From Actinomycetes bacterium (GTDB lineage: Bacteria; Actinomycetota; Acidimicrobiia; Acidimicrobiales; RAAP-2), in contig JAJYYT010000102.1 in NCBI GenBank assembly GCA_021800645.1, positions 1 through 7,193 on the forward strand: DNA of 7,193 nt. The letters run 5' to 3'. Shown piece by piece: positions 6,226 to 7,193 of the stretch. The notes below the pieces were generated by a model that was not told the DNA's origin, did not search any database, and was given only the letters and a program-made list of their open reading frames with translations. How positions within the stretch are numbered: the stretch's first letter is position 1; every line of letters begins with the position of its first letter. The translations under genes were made by a program, and so were the position numbers.

Positions 6226-7193
6226 GTGGGCAAGCGCGTGCTCGTGTCGGCTACCGGAAAGCGGACCCGGGTCGCCCGCCGTGATCTCGCCGCGACTCGT
6301 CGCAAGGTGATCGCTGCGATCGACAAGGGGCTCTCCCCCGAAGACGTAGCGGAGATCTTCGACTGCGGGCGTTCGACGGTCTACGGGTGGGTCGCTGCCT
6401 ACCGAGCCCGTGGCGAAGGCCTCTTCGAGGTGAAAGAGCCCTCGGGTCGTCCCCCACTGCTCACCAATCGCCAGACGAACCAGCTACGCAAGTGGATCGT
6501 CGGCAAGGACCCCCGTCAGCTGCGCTTCGAGTTCGCACTGTGGACCCGCGAGATGGTCCGTGACCTCATCTGCGAGCGCTACGGCGTGGAGATGACCCTC
6601 CAAGGCGTGGGCAAGCTGCTCCGTCGTCTGGGGCTCTCGGCCCAGCGGCCGCTCGTTCGGGCCTACGAGCAGGACCCCGAGCGGGTCCGACGCTTCAAGG
6701 AGGAGGAGTACCCCGCAATCGTCGAGCGGGCGAAGAAGCTGGGTGCCAGCATCTTCTTCTCGGGCGAGGCAGGCGTGCGAAGCGACTGCCACACGGGGAC
6801 CACCTGGAGGGGACACACCCCCATCGTGCGAGGCACCGGCCAACGACGCTCCCTCAACATGATCTCGGCGGTATCTGCCAAGGGCAAGCTCCACTTCACC
6901 TTCGTCGAGGGCAAGGTGAACGCCGACGCATTCATCTGCTACCTCCAGAAGCTGCTCCACGACGTCAAAGGCAAGATCTTCCTCATCGTCGACGGCCACC
7001 CCTCGCACAAGGCGTCCAAGGTGCGCCAGTTCGTGGAGCAGACGAACGGGCGCCTCGAGCTGTACCTGCTGCCTCCGTACTCCCACGAGCTCAACCCCGA
7101 CGAGTGGGTCTGGAAGAACATCAAGGCCGACCACGAAGGCAAGATGGCAGTCAAGACCGTCGACGAGCTGCGCGCCGGCATCGAGATGGCAGT
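6226..7193 (+). CDS. IS630-family transposase, 3' end beyond window, first catalytic Asp replaced by Gly
   Basis: The frame is open for 322 codons from GTG 6226 to the window edge. The N-terminal third has two helix-turn-helix parts: LSPEDVAEIFDCGRSTVYGW, then a winged part including LWTREMVRDLICERYG. The DDE nuclease domain follows with EAGVRSDCHTGTTW, a TGQRRSLNMISAVS segment, IVDGHPSH (Asp256) and ELNPDEWVW (Glu293). In this family the first catalytic Asp directly precedes the Glu of the EAGVRSD segment; here that codon is GGC, Gly180, at 6763-6765. A further change from the usual YSPELNP to YSHELNP is seen at 7081-7098. There is no frameshift or stop. The protein would cut and paste the element at TA sites, but the Gly should abolish cleavage if it is real. 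Only part of the element is in view, so the right end is not visible. Starts at GTG 6238 or 6244 are alternatives. Confidence 0.9.
   Translation, partial: MGKRVLVSATGKRTRVARRDLAATRRKVIAAIDKGLSPEDVAEIFDCGRSTVYGWVAAYRARGEGLFEVKEPSGRPPLLTNRQTNQLRKWIVGKDPRQLRFEFALWTREMVRDLICERYGVEMTLQGVGKLLRRLGLSAQRPLVRAYEQDPERVRRFKEEEYPAIVERAKKLGASIFFSGEAGVRSDCHTGTTWRGHTPIVRGTGQRRSLNMISAVSAKGKLHFTFVEGKVNADAFICYLQKLLHDVKGKIFLIVDGHPSHKASKVRQFVEQTNGRLELYLLPPYSHELNPDEWVWKNIKADHEGKMAVKTVDELRAGIEMA

Larger units (their letters stand above)
6171..7193 (+). mobile_element. IS630-type insertion sequence, left part
   Basis: The transposase and its promoter imply an element whose left end falls somewhere near 6171-6190. 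That stretch contains ACTAAG twice (6171-6176 and 6181-6186) and several TA dinucleotides, the usual target of this family. The exact end and the terminal inverted repeats cannot be fixed because the right end lies outside the window. Confidence 0.6.

Noticed and set aside
6484..7134. A 216-codon open frame on the minus strand within the transposase
   Set aside because: It is the antisense shadow of the transposase frame, whose motifs run continuously on the plus strand.

Overview
The window is a stretch of high-GC DNA with strongly G/C-ending codons, GTG starts and Shine-Dalgarno sites of the GGAGG type. This suggests a high-GC Gram-positive bacterium (Actinomycetota, perhaps of the Thermoleophilia type). 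The lineage is inferred from style and gene content only.

Region 1 (1-4416, plus strand) is an apparent operon for glutamate-linked amine metabolism. It starts with the C-terminal part of a GXGXG-domain protein (GlxC/MgsB type). This overlaps by four bases an FMN/Fe-S glutamate-synthase-domain protein (GlxD/MgsC type). After 109 bp comes a glutamine-synthetase-like ligase of the class that joins glutamate to amines (GmaS/GlnT/PuuA type). After another 45 bp comes a DAO-family FAD oxidoreductase. The order B-C-ligase-flavoenzyme resembles the N-methylglutamate pathway clusters (mgsABC-gmaS-mgd) and the glxBCD-glnT clusters of proteobacteria. Here a single 434-residue flavoenzyme stands where the four-subunit dehydrogenase would be. 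The amidotransferase subunit (GlxB/MgsA) probably lies just upstream of the window.

Region 2 (4470-5912, minus strand) is an intact NAD(P)-dependent aldehyde dehydrogenase, convergent with the operon. Ligase, FAD amine oxidoreductase and aldehyde dehydrogenase together also match the logic of the PuuA-PuuB-PuuC route, in which an amine is gamma-glutamylated, oxidised to an aldehyde, then to an acid. The substrate cannot be read from the sequence.

Region 3 (5913-6225) holds no convincing gene. It contains a 14-bp palindrome upstream of the dehydrogenase, three perfect 10-bp tandem repeats, five perfect 12-bp tandem repeats, and then the left side of an insertion sequence.

Region 4 (6226-7193, plus strand, running off the window) is an IS630-family transposase. 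It has a promoter that appears to give a leaderless GTG-start mRNA. The first catalytic Asp of the DDE triad reads as Gly, so the element may be inactive. No CRISPR array, tRNA or rRNA was seen, and I did not find a clear case for a wholly new system. The amine cluster and the repeat-bearing promoter of the dehydrogenase are the most interesting parts.
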